From positions 2,545,501 through 2,609,500 of the forward strand of contig NZ_OY782038.1 of assembly GCF_963677575.1 (NCBI RefSeq): DNA of 64,000 nucleotides. Reading direction: 5' to 3'. Of the stretch, positions 42,172 to 50,877 are shown in pieces (position 1 is the stretch's first letter; every line of letters starts with the position of its first letter). The DNA is from an uncultured Draconibacterium sp. Lineage in GTDB: Bacteria; Bacteroidota; Bacteroidia; Bacteroidales; Prolixibacteraceae. The notes under the pieces are model-generated. The model was not told where the DNA came from and made no database searches. It worked only from the letters and a program-made list of their open reading frames with translations. Position numbers and translations under genes: made by a program.

Positions 42172-43101
42172 TTAGTATAACTTCTTACGTTTCACCAGGT
42201 ACGAAAATAAAACTTCTTTAAAATCTTTGTTGATGTCGGCTTCGACCAGATCGATTTGATATTGACCGCACTTCACTTTAAGGTCTTCGAAATAATCGCT
42301 AACCGTATTTGTGTAGTGCTCTTTTACTTCCGAGGGATTAAACTTTACAACCTGTCCGCTTTCCAAATCAACAAACTTATGCGGACGGTTACTAAAATCA
42401 AATTCACGCTCCAAAGAATGATCGGTGACATGAAAAAGAATAACCTCGTGTTTATTGTAGCGCAAGTGCTGGAGTGCAGAAAACAACTCCTCGTTTTTCG
42501 AGCTGTCGAGCATATCACTGAAAATAATTACCAGCGAACGTTTATGTATATTCTCGGCAATTTGATGAAGAACTTGTGTGGTGTTAGTGGTTTTTCGCAA
42601 ACTGGCATTTTCGGGCTGAATGAGTTCCGAAAGTTTTCCATACATCACCTCAGCATTCACCGATGAAATTCGTGGCGATGAATGGAACTCTATTTCGTCG
42701 GAAAATAATGTAAGACCAACTGCATCGCGCTGTTTACGCATCAAATAAATTAATGCAGAGGCCGTGTAAACCGAGAAAGCAAGTTTATTATGCAAATGCT
42801 TTTTCCCTTTTGTGTACGGGAACAACATGGATGAAGAAGTATCGACAACCAACTGACAACGCAGGTTGGTTTCCTCTTCGTACTGTTTTACGAAAAGCTT
42901 GTCGGTTCGAGCATACAATTTCCAGTCAACATGTTTGGTCGACTCGCCTTGATTATATAACCGGTGTTCTGCAAATTCAACCGAAAATCCATGAAACGGA
43001 CTTCGGTGCAAACCGGTTATAAAACCTTCAACAACCTCGTGAGCCACCAGCCCCAGGTTATCGAAACGGTGAAATTGTTCTATGTCGATCAGGTTCTTCA
43101 A
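42172..43101 (-). CDS. DUF58 protein with von Willebrand factor A-like fold
   Basis: A 309-residue cytoplasmic protein of the DUF58 family. Diagnostic segments are FSVEFAEHRLYNQGESTKHVDWKLYARTDKLFVKQYEEE and the MIDAS-like DTSSSMLFPY, then LVIIFSDMLD and HVTDHSLEREF. Such proteins are usually encoded with MoxR AAA+ ATPases as part of a chaperone-like system; no moxR gene is next to it here. A palindromic repeat lies just upstream, between it and trxA. The molecular role is not known. Confidence 0.9.
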   Translation of the reverse strand: MKNLIDIEQFHRFDNLGLVAHEVVEGFITGLHRSPFHGFSVEFAEHRLYNQGESTKHVDWKLYARTDKLFVKQYEEETNLRCQLVVDTSSSMLFPYTKGKKHLHNKLAFSVYTASALIYLMRKQRDAVGLTLFSDEIEFHSSPRISSVNAEVMYGKLSELIQPENASLRKTTNTTQVLHQIAENIHKRSLVIIFSDMLDSSKNEELFSALQHLRYNKHEVILFHVTDHSLEREFDFSNRPHKFVDLESGQVVKFNPSEVKEHYTNTVSDYFEDLKVKCGQYQIDLVEADINKDFKEVLFSYLVKRKKLY

Positions 43102-43114
43102 AATGATAAAATAA

Positions 43115-43195
43115 AAACTGTCATTTCGGGTAGCAAAAGAAGCCGGATCCTTGAATTAAAAGATTTCTCCTCCTACGTCGTCGAAATGACAGTTT
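43115..43195. repeat. Palindromic intergenic repeat (GTCATTTCG arms)
   Basis: Exact 14-bp arms at 43115-43128 and 43182-43195 (AAACTGTCATTTCG and its complement) enclose 53 bp containing AGATTTCTCCTCCTACGTCGTCG. This is the build of a dispersed Bacteroidota repeat with GTCATTTCGA ends. It fills the gap between the DUF58 and trxA genes. Confidence 0.8.
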
Positions 43196-43213
43196 ATGAA
43201 ATGTAATTTACAA

Positions 43214-43531
43214 TTACAGCAGTGCTTCCAGTTTGTCGATGAAAGCTTGTTTTGGAGCAGCACCAACCTGCTTGTCAACAACTTCGCCGTTTTTCACAAA
43301 CAATACTGTAGGTATGTTTCTGATTCCGTATTTCATTGCTACATCCTGATTGTTGTCAACATCAACTTTACCAATCACTGCTTTGCCTTCGTACTCAGCA
43401 GACATTTCTTCGACAATAGGTGCAATCATTCTACATGGGCCACACCAAACTGCCCAAAAATCGATCATCACCGGTTTGTCTGAACTCATTACCAATTCTT
43501 CAAAATTGGCATCTGTAATTTCTAAAGCCAT
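43214..43531 (-). CDS. trxA: Thioredoxin
   Basis: The 105-residue cytoplasmic thioredoxin: MALEITDANFEELV, VMIDFWAVWCGPCRMIAPIVEE with the redox pair in WCGPC, KVDVDNNQ, and the cis-Pro loop IRNIPTVLFVKNGEVV. Length is standard. It lies 46 nt downstream of dnaE on the same strand and may share its transcript. Confidence 0.96.
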   Translation of the reverse strand: MALEITDANFEELVMSSDKPVMIDFWAVWCGPCRMIAPIVEEMSAEYEGKAVIGKVDVDNNQDVAMKYGIRNIPTVLFVKNGEVVDKQVGAAPKQAFIDKLEALL

Positions 43532-43577
43532 ATTATTATCTTTTTATTGTTGTATATCTTTTCTCAGTTCTACAAAA

Positions 43578-46500
43578 CTAATTAATTCTGTAACTCATTT
43601 CCGGTTGTTCATCAAAAAAGTTCAGAAAACCATCCAAAGGATTTACCCTTGTAGTTCTTGAAAACATTTCAATGTACATATTGTTCTCGGAGTCAAAAAC
43701 ATTAAACTTCAGCAGGGCTTTCCCTTTGTATTCTCCGGCCATATGGTCGATGCGTTTTACAAGGTCTTCGGTTAATGCTTTTAGTGGCACGTTAATGGTT
43801 AAACTTTTAATGTATTTTTCGCGCACATCGTCGAGCAGCTCAATGCTGTTAACCTTGTATTCATAAAAATCGCTATTGAAACGTTGCTTCACCGAACCCT
43901 TTACCATGATAAACAGCCCCATTTTACAGAATTTGCTGAAGTTTACATAGTCGTTCCCAAAGAAGAAAAGCTCTTTTGAATCGGTGTAATCGGTGAGGGT
44001 CATAACGGCGTACATATTTCCGTTTTTCGACTGTCCTTCGCGCGCTGCTGTTACCATGCCGCCAAAAGTAAAGTCTTTTCCCTGGTATTTCGAGATATCG
44101 TTGTTCAGGTCTTTCAAGGCCACCTCTCTCGAGCAAAAATTGGTGATCTCCAGACGGTAATCGTCAAGCGGATGAGCAGTGAGATAAATACCGATCAGGT
44201 TCTTCTCTTTCTCCAGCATGATTAGTTTTGCCCACTCGTCAACTTTTGGAATGGCCGGCTTTTGAATGTCCTGTCCTCCTCCCATTCCACCGAACAAACT
44301 TTGCTGTGCACTGTTTGCTTCAAGCTGAACGCGGTTACCGTACCGAATCAGTTTTTCGATAAAATTGGTATCGTCGGTTTCGTTTTCACCGGCAAAAAAG
44401 CAACTGCGATTCACCCCCTCCAAATTTGTGAAAGCACCTGCCATTGCAAGTGCCTCGAGGTTCTTTTTGTTTACAGCCTGCAGGTTTACATGCTCAACCA
44501 GTTCATAAATAGTTTTAAAATGACCGCGCTCGTTACGCACATCAATAATATGCTGAACCGCTCCTGAGCCAACACCTTTAATAGCGCCCATTCCAAAACG
44601 GATATCACCTTCTTTGTTTGCAGTAAATTTGATGAAACTCTCGTTAACATCCGGCCCAAACACATTCAATTTCATGCGTTTGCACTCGGTCATCAACTTG
44701 GTAATATCAGTGATATTATTAAGGTTTCGGCTAAGGTTGGCCGCCATAAATTCTGCAGGATAATGCGCTTTTAAAAAACCTGTTTGGTAAGCAATGTAAG
44801 CATAACAAACCGAGTGCGATTTGTTAAATGCATACGAAGCAAACGCCTCCCAGTCTTTCCATATTTTATTAATTACTTCGTCAGTCTGTTTTCCTTTGTT
44901 TTTACATTCGTCAACAAACTGCCGGTTGGCTTTACATCCGTCGACAAACTTAACTTTAAGTTTTTCCATCACCGACATAATCTTCTTACCCATCGCTTTA
45001 CGCAGCGTATCCGAGTCACCACGGGTAAAGCCTGCCAACAAACGCGAGAGTAACATCACTTGTTCCTGGAAAACGGTAATACCATACGTATCGCTCAGGT
45101 ATTCTTCCATCATCGGTACATCGTAATCCACTTTCTGCTTACCATGTTTACGGGCAATATAATCGGGAATGTATTCCATTGGTCCCGGGCGGTACAGCGC
45201 GTTCATGGCCACCAGGTCTTCAAAGCGGTTTGGCTTCAAATCGCGCAGGTGTTTTTTCATTCCGTCCGATTCAAACTGGAAAATAGCCGTGGTTTCACCG
45301 TGACTAAAAAGCTCAAACGTCTTCTCATCATCAAGCGAAATTTCATTTATTGGAACTTCAATTCCTTTCGACAACTTGATGTTTTCCAAACACTCTTTTA
45401 TAATCGACAGGGTTTTCAGTCCCAGGAAGTCCATTTTCAGCAAACCGATGTCTTCCACAAAACGCCCATCATACTGTGTTGTCAGCAAATGTTCTTCGTC
45501 TTTGGTAGGCATCAACGGAATATGATCTGTCAGTGGATCGCGGCTGATCAGAATTCCACAAGCGTGCACCCCGGTATTTCGTACCGAACCTTCGAGCTTT
45601 TCAGCATAATTCAGCGTATCAACAACCAAAGGAATAGGCGAATCTTTTTCCCGTGCCAGATCGGGGCTTTCTTTAAACGCCTTTTTGAAACTCATTTTCG
45701 GAGCTTCGGGCACCAACTTGGCCAAACGATCGGCTTCGGGTAACGGCAGTTTTAACACACGGGCCACATCCCTGATCGATGACTTTGTCGCCATAGTACC
45801 GAAAGTACAAATGTGGGCCACTTTGTCCTGTCCGTATTTGTTGGTTACATATTCCAATACCAGTTGTCTGCCGTCGTCATCAAAGTCGATGTCGACATCA
45901 GGAAGCGATATACGATCGGGATTCAGGAAACGCTCGAAAAGCAAGTCATATTTAATCGGGTCGATATTGGTAATCCCGGCGCAATATGAAACTGCTGCAC
46001 CGGCCGCCGATCCACGTCCCGGACCAACAATCACGCCGTTATCTTTTGCCCAGTTAATAAAATCCTGAGTGATAAGGAAGTAACCTGGATAACCCATCGT
46101 TTTAATGGTATTCAACTCAAAAATCAGGCGTTCTTCCACACTTTTTTCGAGCGGATCGCCATAACGTTCTTTTGCTCCTTCGAATGTAAGGTGCTCTAAA
46201 AACGCCGACTCCAGTTTCACACGAATAACTTTATCGTATCCGCCCAGACGTTCAAAAGCTGCATCGCCAAATTCCTTGCGCAAGTCTTCCTCTGAATATT
46301 TCTCCTTAAAACTTTCTTCCGTTCCAATTTCTTCAGGAATGGGAAATACCGGCATAATTGGCGAAGTATTCAGCTCAAAAGGCTCAATCTTTTCAGCAAT
46401 TTCGTTGGTATTCGCCAGCGCCTCCGGAATGTCTTTAAAAAGCTCATTCATTTCGGCCTGCGTTTTAAACCACTCTTGTTTGGTGTAACGCATCCGGTTC

Positions 46501-47225
46501 GGATCATCAAAATCTTTCCCGGTATTTAAGCAAATTAGCAAATCGTGCGCTTCCGCATCCGACTCGTTTGTGAAGTGAATATCGTTGGTGGCAATTAGTT
46601 TCACACCCAGCTTTTTTGCCAACGGAACCAATTGCTTATTTACTTTTACCTGCCAGTCATAAACCTCTTCGCGCTCTCGTTGCGATTGCGCCGGATGTCG
46701 CATCAATTCCAGGTAATAATCTTCGCCAAACAGTTTTTTATACCACAGAATGGCGTCCTCGGCACCCTGCATATTATTGGCCATTATATGTTGTGGAATC
46801 TCGCCCCCCAAACACGCCGATGATGCAATCAGTCCTTCGTGATGTTTCTCAAGCAGTTCTTTATCGATACGCGGTTTATAGTAAAAACCGGTAGTGCTGG
46901 CTGTCGAAATCAGCTTGATCAGATTAATGTATCCGGTCCTGTTTTTTGCCAGCAAAATAAGGTGATGTCCTGAACGGTCGACCTTATCGCTCTTATTACT
47001 GATTGAACGGGCTGCGACATAAGTTTCACATCCTAAAATTGGTTTTATTTCAGCCTTCGAACAGGCTGCGTGAAACTCTTTAATACCAAACATTGTTCCG
47101 TGATCGGTTAAAGCCAAAGCCGGCATATTATCCGCTTTTGCTTTGCCTACCAGGTCGCTGATGCTGGCTGCGCCATCGAGAATAGAGTATTGTGAGTGTA
47201 CGTGTAAATGCGTAAATGGAACCAT
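43578..47225 (-). CDS. dnaE: DNA polymerase III alpha subunit
   Basis: The replicative polymerase catalytic subunit, 1215 residues. It starts with the PHP domain (FTHLHVHSQYSILDG, LTDHGTMFG, ATNDIHF). The polymerase core with GRGSAAGAAVSYC and the catalytic aspartates in LPDVDIDFDDDGR follows. The fingers region has TYGITVFQEQVMLL and FNKSHSVCYAYIAYQTGFLKAHYP. An OB fold (FTFGGMVTAAREGQSKNGNMYAVMTL) lies near the C-terminus. It belongs to the DnaE1-type form. The 119-bp upstream gap contains the terminator of the greA-HIT operon, so dnaE has its own promoter. Confidence 0.97.
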   Translation of the reverse strand: MVPFTHLHVHSQYSILDGAASISDLVGKAKADNMPALALTDHGTMFGIKEFHAACSKAEIKPILGCETYVAARSISNKSDKVDRSGHHLILLAKNRTGYINLIKLISTASTTGFYYKPRIDKELLEKHHEGLIASSACLGGEIPQHIMANNMQGAEDAILWYKKLFGEDYYLELMRHPAQSQREREEVYDWQVKVNKQLVPLAKKLGVKLIATNDIHFTNESDAEAHDLLICLNTGKDFDDPNRMRYTKQEWFKTQAEMNELFKDIPEALANTNEIAEKIEPFELNTSPIMPVFPIPEEIGTEESFKEKYSEEDLRKEFGDAAFERLGGYDKVIRVKLESAFLEHLTFEGAKERYGDPLEKSVEERLIFELNTIKTMGYPGYFLITQDFINWAKDNGVIVGPGRGSAAGAAVSYCAGITNIDPIKYDLLFERFLNPDRISLPDVDIDFDDDGRQLVLEYVTNKYGQDKVAHICTFGTMATKSSIRDVARVLKLPLPEADRLAKLVPEAPKMSFKKAFKESPDLAREKDSPIPLVVDTLNYAEKLEGSVRNTGVHACGILISRDPLTDHIPLMPTKDEEHLLTTQYDGRFVEDIGLLKMDFLGLKTLSIIKECLENIKLSKGIEVPINEISLDDEKTFELFSHGETTAIFQFESDGMKKHLRDLKPNRFEDLVAMNALYRPGPMEYIPDYIARKHGKQKVDYDVPMMEEYLSDTYGITVFQEQVMLLSRLLAGFTRGDSDTLRKAMGKKIMSVMEKLKVKFVDGCKANRQFVDECKNKGKQTDEVINKIWKDWEAFASYAFNKSHSVCYAYIAYQTGFLKAHYPAEFMAANLSRNLNNITDITKLMTECKRMKLNVFGPDVNESFIKFTANKEGDIRFGMGAIKGVGSGAVQHIIDVRNERGHFKTIYELVEHVNLQAVNKKNLEALAMAGAFTNLEGVNRSCFFAGENETDDTNFIEKLIRYGNRVQLEANSAQQSLFGGMGGGQDIQKPAIPKVDEWAKLIMLEKEKNLIGIYLTAHPLDDYRLEITNFCSREVALKDLNNDISKYQGKDFTFGGMVTAAREGQSKNGNMYAVMTLTDYTDSKELFFFGNDYVNFSKFCKMGLFIMVKGSVKQRFNSDFYEYKVNSIELLDDVREKYIKSLTINVPLKALTEDLVKRIDHMAGEYKGKALLKFNVFDSENNMYIEMFSRTTRVNPLDGFLNFFDEQPEMSYRIN

Positions 47226-47315
47226 AAAAACTGTGCTAAAAAAGTTTTTAAAGATACCAATTCTCTCAGCCTTATCCGGGGGATGTTAATAATTTTTGAT
47301 GGAATTTTTGGAGCT

Positions 47316-47340
47316 AAAAAGCCCCGATGCTTCGATCGGG
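47316..47340 (-). terminator. Terminator after the HIT gene
   Basis: CCCGAT (47323-47328) pairs with ATCGGG (47335-47340) around GCTTCG; on the minus strand the stem is followed by a run of T (complement of A at 47316-47320). It begins five bases after the HIT stop and insulates dnaE. Confidence 0.82.
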
Positions 47341-47344
47341 ACTG

Positions 47345-47740
47345 CTAGTCAATATTTTCAGCGATGAGCTTTGCCAGTTGCTCCATTTCCTCGGGAGGGA
47401 ATTTTGTTTTGTCGGCAAAGTTCAGCAAATCGTGTTCGCTTTGCATGGGCACCAAATGAATGTGTGCATGTGGCACCTCGAGACCTAAAACCATTACCCC
47501 CACTTTTTTGCAGGGAACAGCTTTTTCCAATCCTTTGGCCACTTTCTTGGCAAACATTTGCAAACCGGCGTAGGTTTCATCATCCAAATCAAAAAGGTAG
47601 TCTACCTCTTTTTTCGGAATTACCAAAGTGTGCCCTTTTGCAGTTGGAAAAATATCGAGAAAAGCAAAATAATTCTCGTCCTCAGCTACTTTGTATGACG
47701 GGATCTCACCATTGATGATTTTTGTGAAAATGCTTGCCAT
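47345..47740 (-). CDS. HIT-family nucleotide-binding hydrolase
   Basis: A 131-residue HIT protein that would hydrolyse nucleoside phosphoramidates or dinucleotides. The histidine triad is HAHIHLVPM. Other family segments are SIFTKIINGEIPSYKVAEDENYFAFLDIFPTAKGHTLVIPK and the FAKKVAKGLEKA helix. It starts five bases after the greA stop, so the two are co-transcribed, a linkage known from other Bacteroidota. It is most like the Hnt/YcfF group. Confidence 0.94.
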   Translation of the reverse strand: MASIFTKIINGEIPSYKVAEDENYFAFLDIFPTAKGHTLVIPKKEVDYLFDLDDETYAGLQMFAKKVAKGLEKAVPCKKVGVMVLGLEVPHAHIHLVPMQSEHDLLNFADKTKFPPEEMEQLAKLIAENID

Positions 47741-47745
47741 AATTC

Positions 47746-48219
47746 TTACATTGAAATTTCAACAATCTCAAAAGGTATAACTCCTGACGGAACTTTAATT
47801 TCAACTACATCGCCAACTTTTTTACCCATCAAGCCTTTGGCAATTGGCGTTTCTACAGACAACTTTCCTTCTTTCAGATTCGCCTCACTTTCTGGAACTA
47901 AAGTATATTGCATGGTAGCATTATTCTTTTTGTTCTTGATGGTTACTTTATTCAGAATCTGAACCTGTGATGTATCAATTTTCGACTCGTCGAGAATTCG
48001 GGCATTGGCCACTTTTGATTTTAGCTGGGCAATTTTTGCCTCAAGCATACCCTGGGCATCTTTTGCTGCATCGTACTCGGCATTTTCCGAGATATCACCC
48101 TTTTCAATGGCCTCGCCAATCTGCTTCGAAATCTTTGGGCGCTCAACAGTCATCAACTGCTCCAGCTCTTTCTTCAGCTTTTCTAATCCGTCTTTCGTTA
48201 AATATGTTACCTGGGACAT
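47746..48219 (-). CDS. greA: Transcription elongation factor GreA
   Basis: Rescues backtracked RNA polymerase by stimulating transcript cleavage. The 157-residue protein has the N-terminal coiled coil (LEKLKKELEQLMTVERPKISKQIGEAIEKGDISENAEYDAAK, with the acidic tip in DISENAEYDA). The C-terminal FKBP-like domain has PIAKGLMGKKVGDVVEIKVPSG. The start has an unusually strong Shine-Dalgarno (AAAGGAGG) eight bases upstream, which fixes the ATG at 48219. The HIT gene follows after five bases. Confidence 0.97.
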   Translation of the reverse strand: MSQVTYLTKDGLEKLKKELEQLMTVERPKISKQIGEAIEKGDISENAEYDAAKDAQGMLEAKIAQLKSKVANARILDESKIDTSQVQILNKVTIKNKKNNATMQYTLVPESEANLKEGKLSVETPIAKGLMGKKVGDVVEIKVPSGVIPFEIVEISM

Positions 48220-48226
48220 TTTGTAT

Positions 48227-48233
48227 CCTCCTT
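48227..48233 (-). promoter_or_regulatory. Strong Shine-Dalgarno of greA
   Basis: The minus strand reads AAGGAGG seven bases before the greA ATG. Most starts in this window have only A/T-rich leaders, as is usual for the phylum, so a near-perfect anti-16S match stands out. Confidence 0.8.
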
Positions 48234-48382
48234 TATTTAATTGTTTCGCCTCAACATAGGCATAAAAAAATAGAAAGAATCCCGATTTGCCCGGAACTCT
48301 TCCTAATGCAAAATTATATAATTTCTTGGATATTAAAATATTCTAAGCAAAAAAATATCGAAAATAAGTGATTTTTACGCAG

Positions 48383-48769
48383 TTAGACATACTTCCGATT
48401 GATAATCTCACTATATATCACAGCTTTCTTCAACGAAAACTCCTCGCCCATTACCAGTTTTTTCTTTTTTGTTTTGCTCAGCCTTCTCATTGGTTTTTTA
48501 ATCGTCTGAACAGCTTCTTTTTCTGCAATAAATTCATATGCAGGCTTTGGTTCAGGAGCAGGTTCTTCTATAAATTCCTCTTCATAAACCGGCGGCGGCA
48601 CATTCTGCTGTGATTCATTTTCATTATCGAGCAACATTTCCCAGAAATTCTGCGTGCCGTCAGCTGAAGGAGCTGGTTGTCCGGGCGCAGCATTCTTTTT
48701 ACGCGTTTTATTCAGTATACCAAAAACGGCAACTATAAGTGTTAGTATGATAACAACTATATCATCCAT
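48383..48769 (-). CDS. Small single-span membrane protein of unknown function
   Basis: A 128-residue protein. Residues 1-20 (MDDIVVIILTLIVAVFGILN) are an N-terminal transmembrane anchor. A disordered acidic, Pro-rich middle (PPPVYEEEFIEEPAPEPKP) follows. A basic patch (KKPMRRLSKTKKKK) precedes the C-terminal helix FSLKKAVIYSEIINRKY, a conserved tail I have seen in Bacteroidota proteins without a known role. It lies upstream of greA on the same strand, 163 nt away. Confidence 0.75.
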   Translation of the reverse strand: MDDIVVIILTLIVAVFGILNKTRKKNAAPGQPAPSADGTQNFWEMLLDNENESQQNVPPPVYEEEFIEEPAPEPKPAYEFIAEKEAVQTIKKPMRRLSKTKKKKLVMGEEFSLKKAVIYSEIINRKYV

Positions 48770-48792
48770 AATTTTCTATCAGCAATAAATTG

Positions 48793-48800
48793 TACTTTTG
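48793..48800 (+). promoter_or_regulatory. Candidate -7 box upstream of the Rieske-like lipoprotein gene
   Basis: TACTTTTG fits TAnnTTTG, 80 nt before the ATG at 48881. The -33 region is not convincing. Confidence 0.4.
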
Positions 48801-48880
48801 TCTGTTCAGTTTATAAAAGTACTAAACGAGTACGTAAATAAAAATTTTCGCGTTAAAGAATACAAAACAAAGTTAGCGTC

Positions 48881-49324
48881 ATGCAAGAAAAGAGCAACAA
48901 CAGGAAGTCGGTTTATCCAGGAATGAAGTATTTGTTTTTTGTAGCACTTACATTTATTATGTATTCGTCATGCAATGAGATTGATTCGGAAATTCCGGAT
49001 GCTTGGGTGGGTTTAGAACTTAAGCTGGAGCAATACAACGAACTAACCGTGCCTGGCAACTCGGTCTACTTTCCAAATCAGGGATTTGGAGGCGTTATTG
49101 TTTATTGCGAAACAGAAGGCTCGTACTATGCTTTTGATGCGGCTTGCACAAACGAAATCAATCCATCGTGCAGGGTAGCAAACGACGGAGCTGTAGGAAA
49201 ATGCTCTTGTTGCGAATCGGAATATATTTTTATTGGCGGAACTGTATTAAAAGGACCCGCTGCGGCACCATTAAAGCAGTACAATACCTCTTTCAGCGGA
49301 AATACAATCCGGGTATATAACTAA
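48881..49324 (+). CDS. Rieske-fold-like lipoprotein with cysteines but no histidine ligands
   Basis: A 147-residue exported protein; MKYLFFVALTFIMYSSC (starting at Met15, position 48923) is a lipoprotein signal with Cys31. The mature part follows the order of a Rieske domain: GVIVYCETEGSYYAFDAAC, then a second cluster VGKCSCCESEYIF, then GGTVLKGPAAAPLKQYNT with the usual GPA-x-x-PL-x-Y strand. Rieske proteins bind a [2Fe-2S] cluster with two Cys and two His (C-x-H and C-x2-H). Here Cys89, Cys97, Cys108, Cys110 and Cys111 are present but no His, so the site is either all-Cys, disulfide-bonded or lost. The start could be 48881 or 48923. Confidence 0.65.
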   Translation: MQEKSNNRKSVYPGMKYLFFVALTFIMYSSCNEIDSEIPDAWVGLELKLEQYNELTVPGNSVYFPNQGFGGVIVYCETEGSYYAFDAACTNEINPSCRVANDGAVGKCSCCESEYIFIGGTVLKGPAAAPLKQYNTSFSGNTIRVYN

Positions 49325-49353
49325 AATGGGCTCCACTAAGTGAAACCCATTTT
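49323..49353. terminator. Hairpin between convergent genes
   Basis: AAAATGGG (49323-49330) pairs with CCCATTTT (49346-49353), with an inner CACT/AGTG stem; A and T flanks allow termination in both directions. It overlaps the stop of the Rieske-like gene. Confidence 0.65.
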
Positions 49354-49374
49354 CTATTGTATAAATAAATCTTC

Positions 49375-50793
49375 TTAATATCTGTAGTGCTCCGGCTTAA
49401 ACGGACCTTCTTTCGAAACACCCAAATAAGAAGCCTGTTTTTCAGTAAGCTCGGTCAGTTTTACACCAATTTGCGCTAAATGTAAACGGGCAACTTCCTC
49501 ATCCAGCTTTTTCGATAAGGTGTAAACACCCACTTCGTAGTTGTTCTCCCACAAATCGATTTGTGCCAGCGACTGGTTGGTAAACGAATTACTCATTACA
49601 AACGACGGGTGTCCGGTTGCACATCCAAGATTTACCAAACGACCTTCAGCCAACAAGAAAATACTATGACCATCTTCGTAGGTATATTTATCAACCTGTG
49701 GTTTAATGTTTACTTTTTCGATGCCCGGCCATTTTTCCATTTTAGCAACCTGAATTTCATTGTCGAAGTGGCCAATATTACAAACAATCGACTGATCTTT
49801 CATATTTGCCATGTGCCCGGCAGTAATTACATCGCAGTTTCCGGTGGTGGTTACATAAATGTTTCCTTCGGCTAATGCATCTTCCATTGTTTTCACCTCA
49901 AAACCTTCCATGGCTGCCTGCAACGCACAAATCGGATCGATTTCGGTAACAATTACACGGGCGCCATAACTACGCATCGAGTGAGCACAACCTTTACCAA
50001 CATCGCCATAACCGGCAACAACAACTACTTTCCCGGCAATCATTACGTCGGTAGCACGTTTAATACCATCGGCCAGCGATTCACGGCAACCGTACAGATT
50101 ATCGAATTTTGATTTCGTTACCGAATCGTTAACATTAATAGCCGGAACCAACAACTCGCCTTTCTCCGCCATGTGATACAAACGATGAACACCGGTTGTA
50201 GTTTCTTCCGAAACACCTTTCCATTCAGCTACCGTGCGGTGCCATTTCTGATTATCTTCTTTCAATGTTGTTTTCAGCAACTCAAGAATTACTCCTTCTT
50301 CTTCGCTTGAAGCCTCAACATCCAATACACCGGCATCTTTTTCGGCAGCATAACCTTTATGAATTAACAAGGTAGCATCGCCACCGTCATCAACAATTAG
50401 TTGCGGGCCTTTTCCATCGGGGAAACTCATTGCCTCGCGGGTGCACCACCAGTACTCTTCCAACGTTTCACCTTTCCAGGCAAATACAGGCACTCCGGCT
50501 TCGGCAATCGCTGCTGCCGCATGATCCTGCGTTGAAAATATATTACAGCTTGCCCAGCGAACATCTGCTCCAAGGGCAACCAATGTTTCAATTAAAACAG
50601 CAGTTTGAACAGTCATGTGCAAACTACCCATTACACGCACTCCATCGAGCGGTTTGCGCGGGCCAAACTTTTCTCTAATGGCCATTAATCCCGGCATCTC
50701 TTTCTCCGCGATCTCAATTTCTTTTCTTCCAAATTCTGCCAATGAAATATCGGCTACTTTATAATCTAGTTTTTTCTGAACTGATACGGTCAT
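49375..50793 (-). CDS. ahcY: S-adenosylhomocysteine hydrolase
   Basis: Splits S-adenosylhomocysteine into homocysteine and adenosine, clearing the by-product of methylation. The 472-residue protein has SLHMTVQTAVLIETL, the DDGGDATLL stretch with catalytic Asp, NVNDSVTKSKFDN with the catalytic Lys/Asp pair, and the NAD Rossmann motif GYGDVGKGCA. GHFDNEIQ and the C-terminal GPFKPEHYRY complete it. I start at the ATG at 50793 (MTVSVQKKLDYKV); a longer frame upstream is not family-like. It is the last gene of its strand run, with recQ just upstream. Confidence 0.97.
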   Translation of the reverse strand: MTVSVQKKLDYKVADISLAEFGRKEIEIAEKEMPGLMAIREKFGPRKPLDGVRVMGSLHMTVQTAVLIETLVALGADVRWASCNIFSTQDHAAAAIAEAGVPVFAWKGETLEEYWWCTREAMSFPDGKGPQLIVDDGGDATLLIHKGYAAEKDAGVLDVEASSEEEGVILELLKTTLKEDNQKWHRTVAEWKGVSEETTTGVHRLYHMAEKGELLVPAINVNDSVTKSKFDNLYGCRESLADGIKRATDVMIAGKVVVVAGYGDVGKGCAHSMRSYGARVIVTEIDPICALQAAMEGFEVKTMEDALAEGNIYVTTTGNCDVITAGHMANMKDQSIVCNIGHFDNEIQVAKMEKWPGIEKVNIKPQVDKYTYEDGHSIFLLAEGRLVNLGCATGHPSFVMSNSFTNQSLAQIDLWENNYEVGVYTLSKKLDEEVARLHLAQIGVKLTELTEKQASYLGVSKEGPFKPEHYRY

Positions 50794-50877
50794 ATCTATT
50801 ATTTTTATGTATTCAAATAAAAAGGGTTGCAAAAGTAACAATTTCAATAACAAAAAGTTGAATCTGAATGGCTGAGA

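Noticed and set aside
45060..45743. 227-codon open frame on the plus strand
   Set aside because: It is antisense to dnaE, which is unambiguous, and its product resembles nothing and has no start context.
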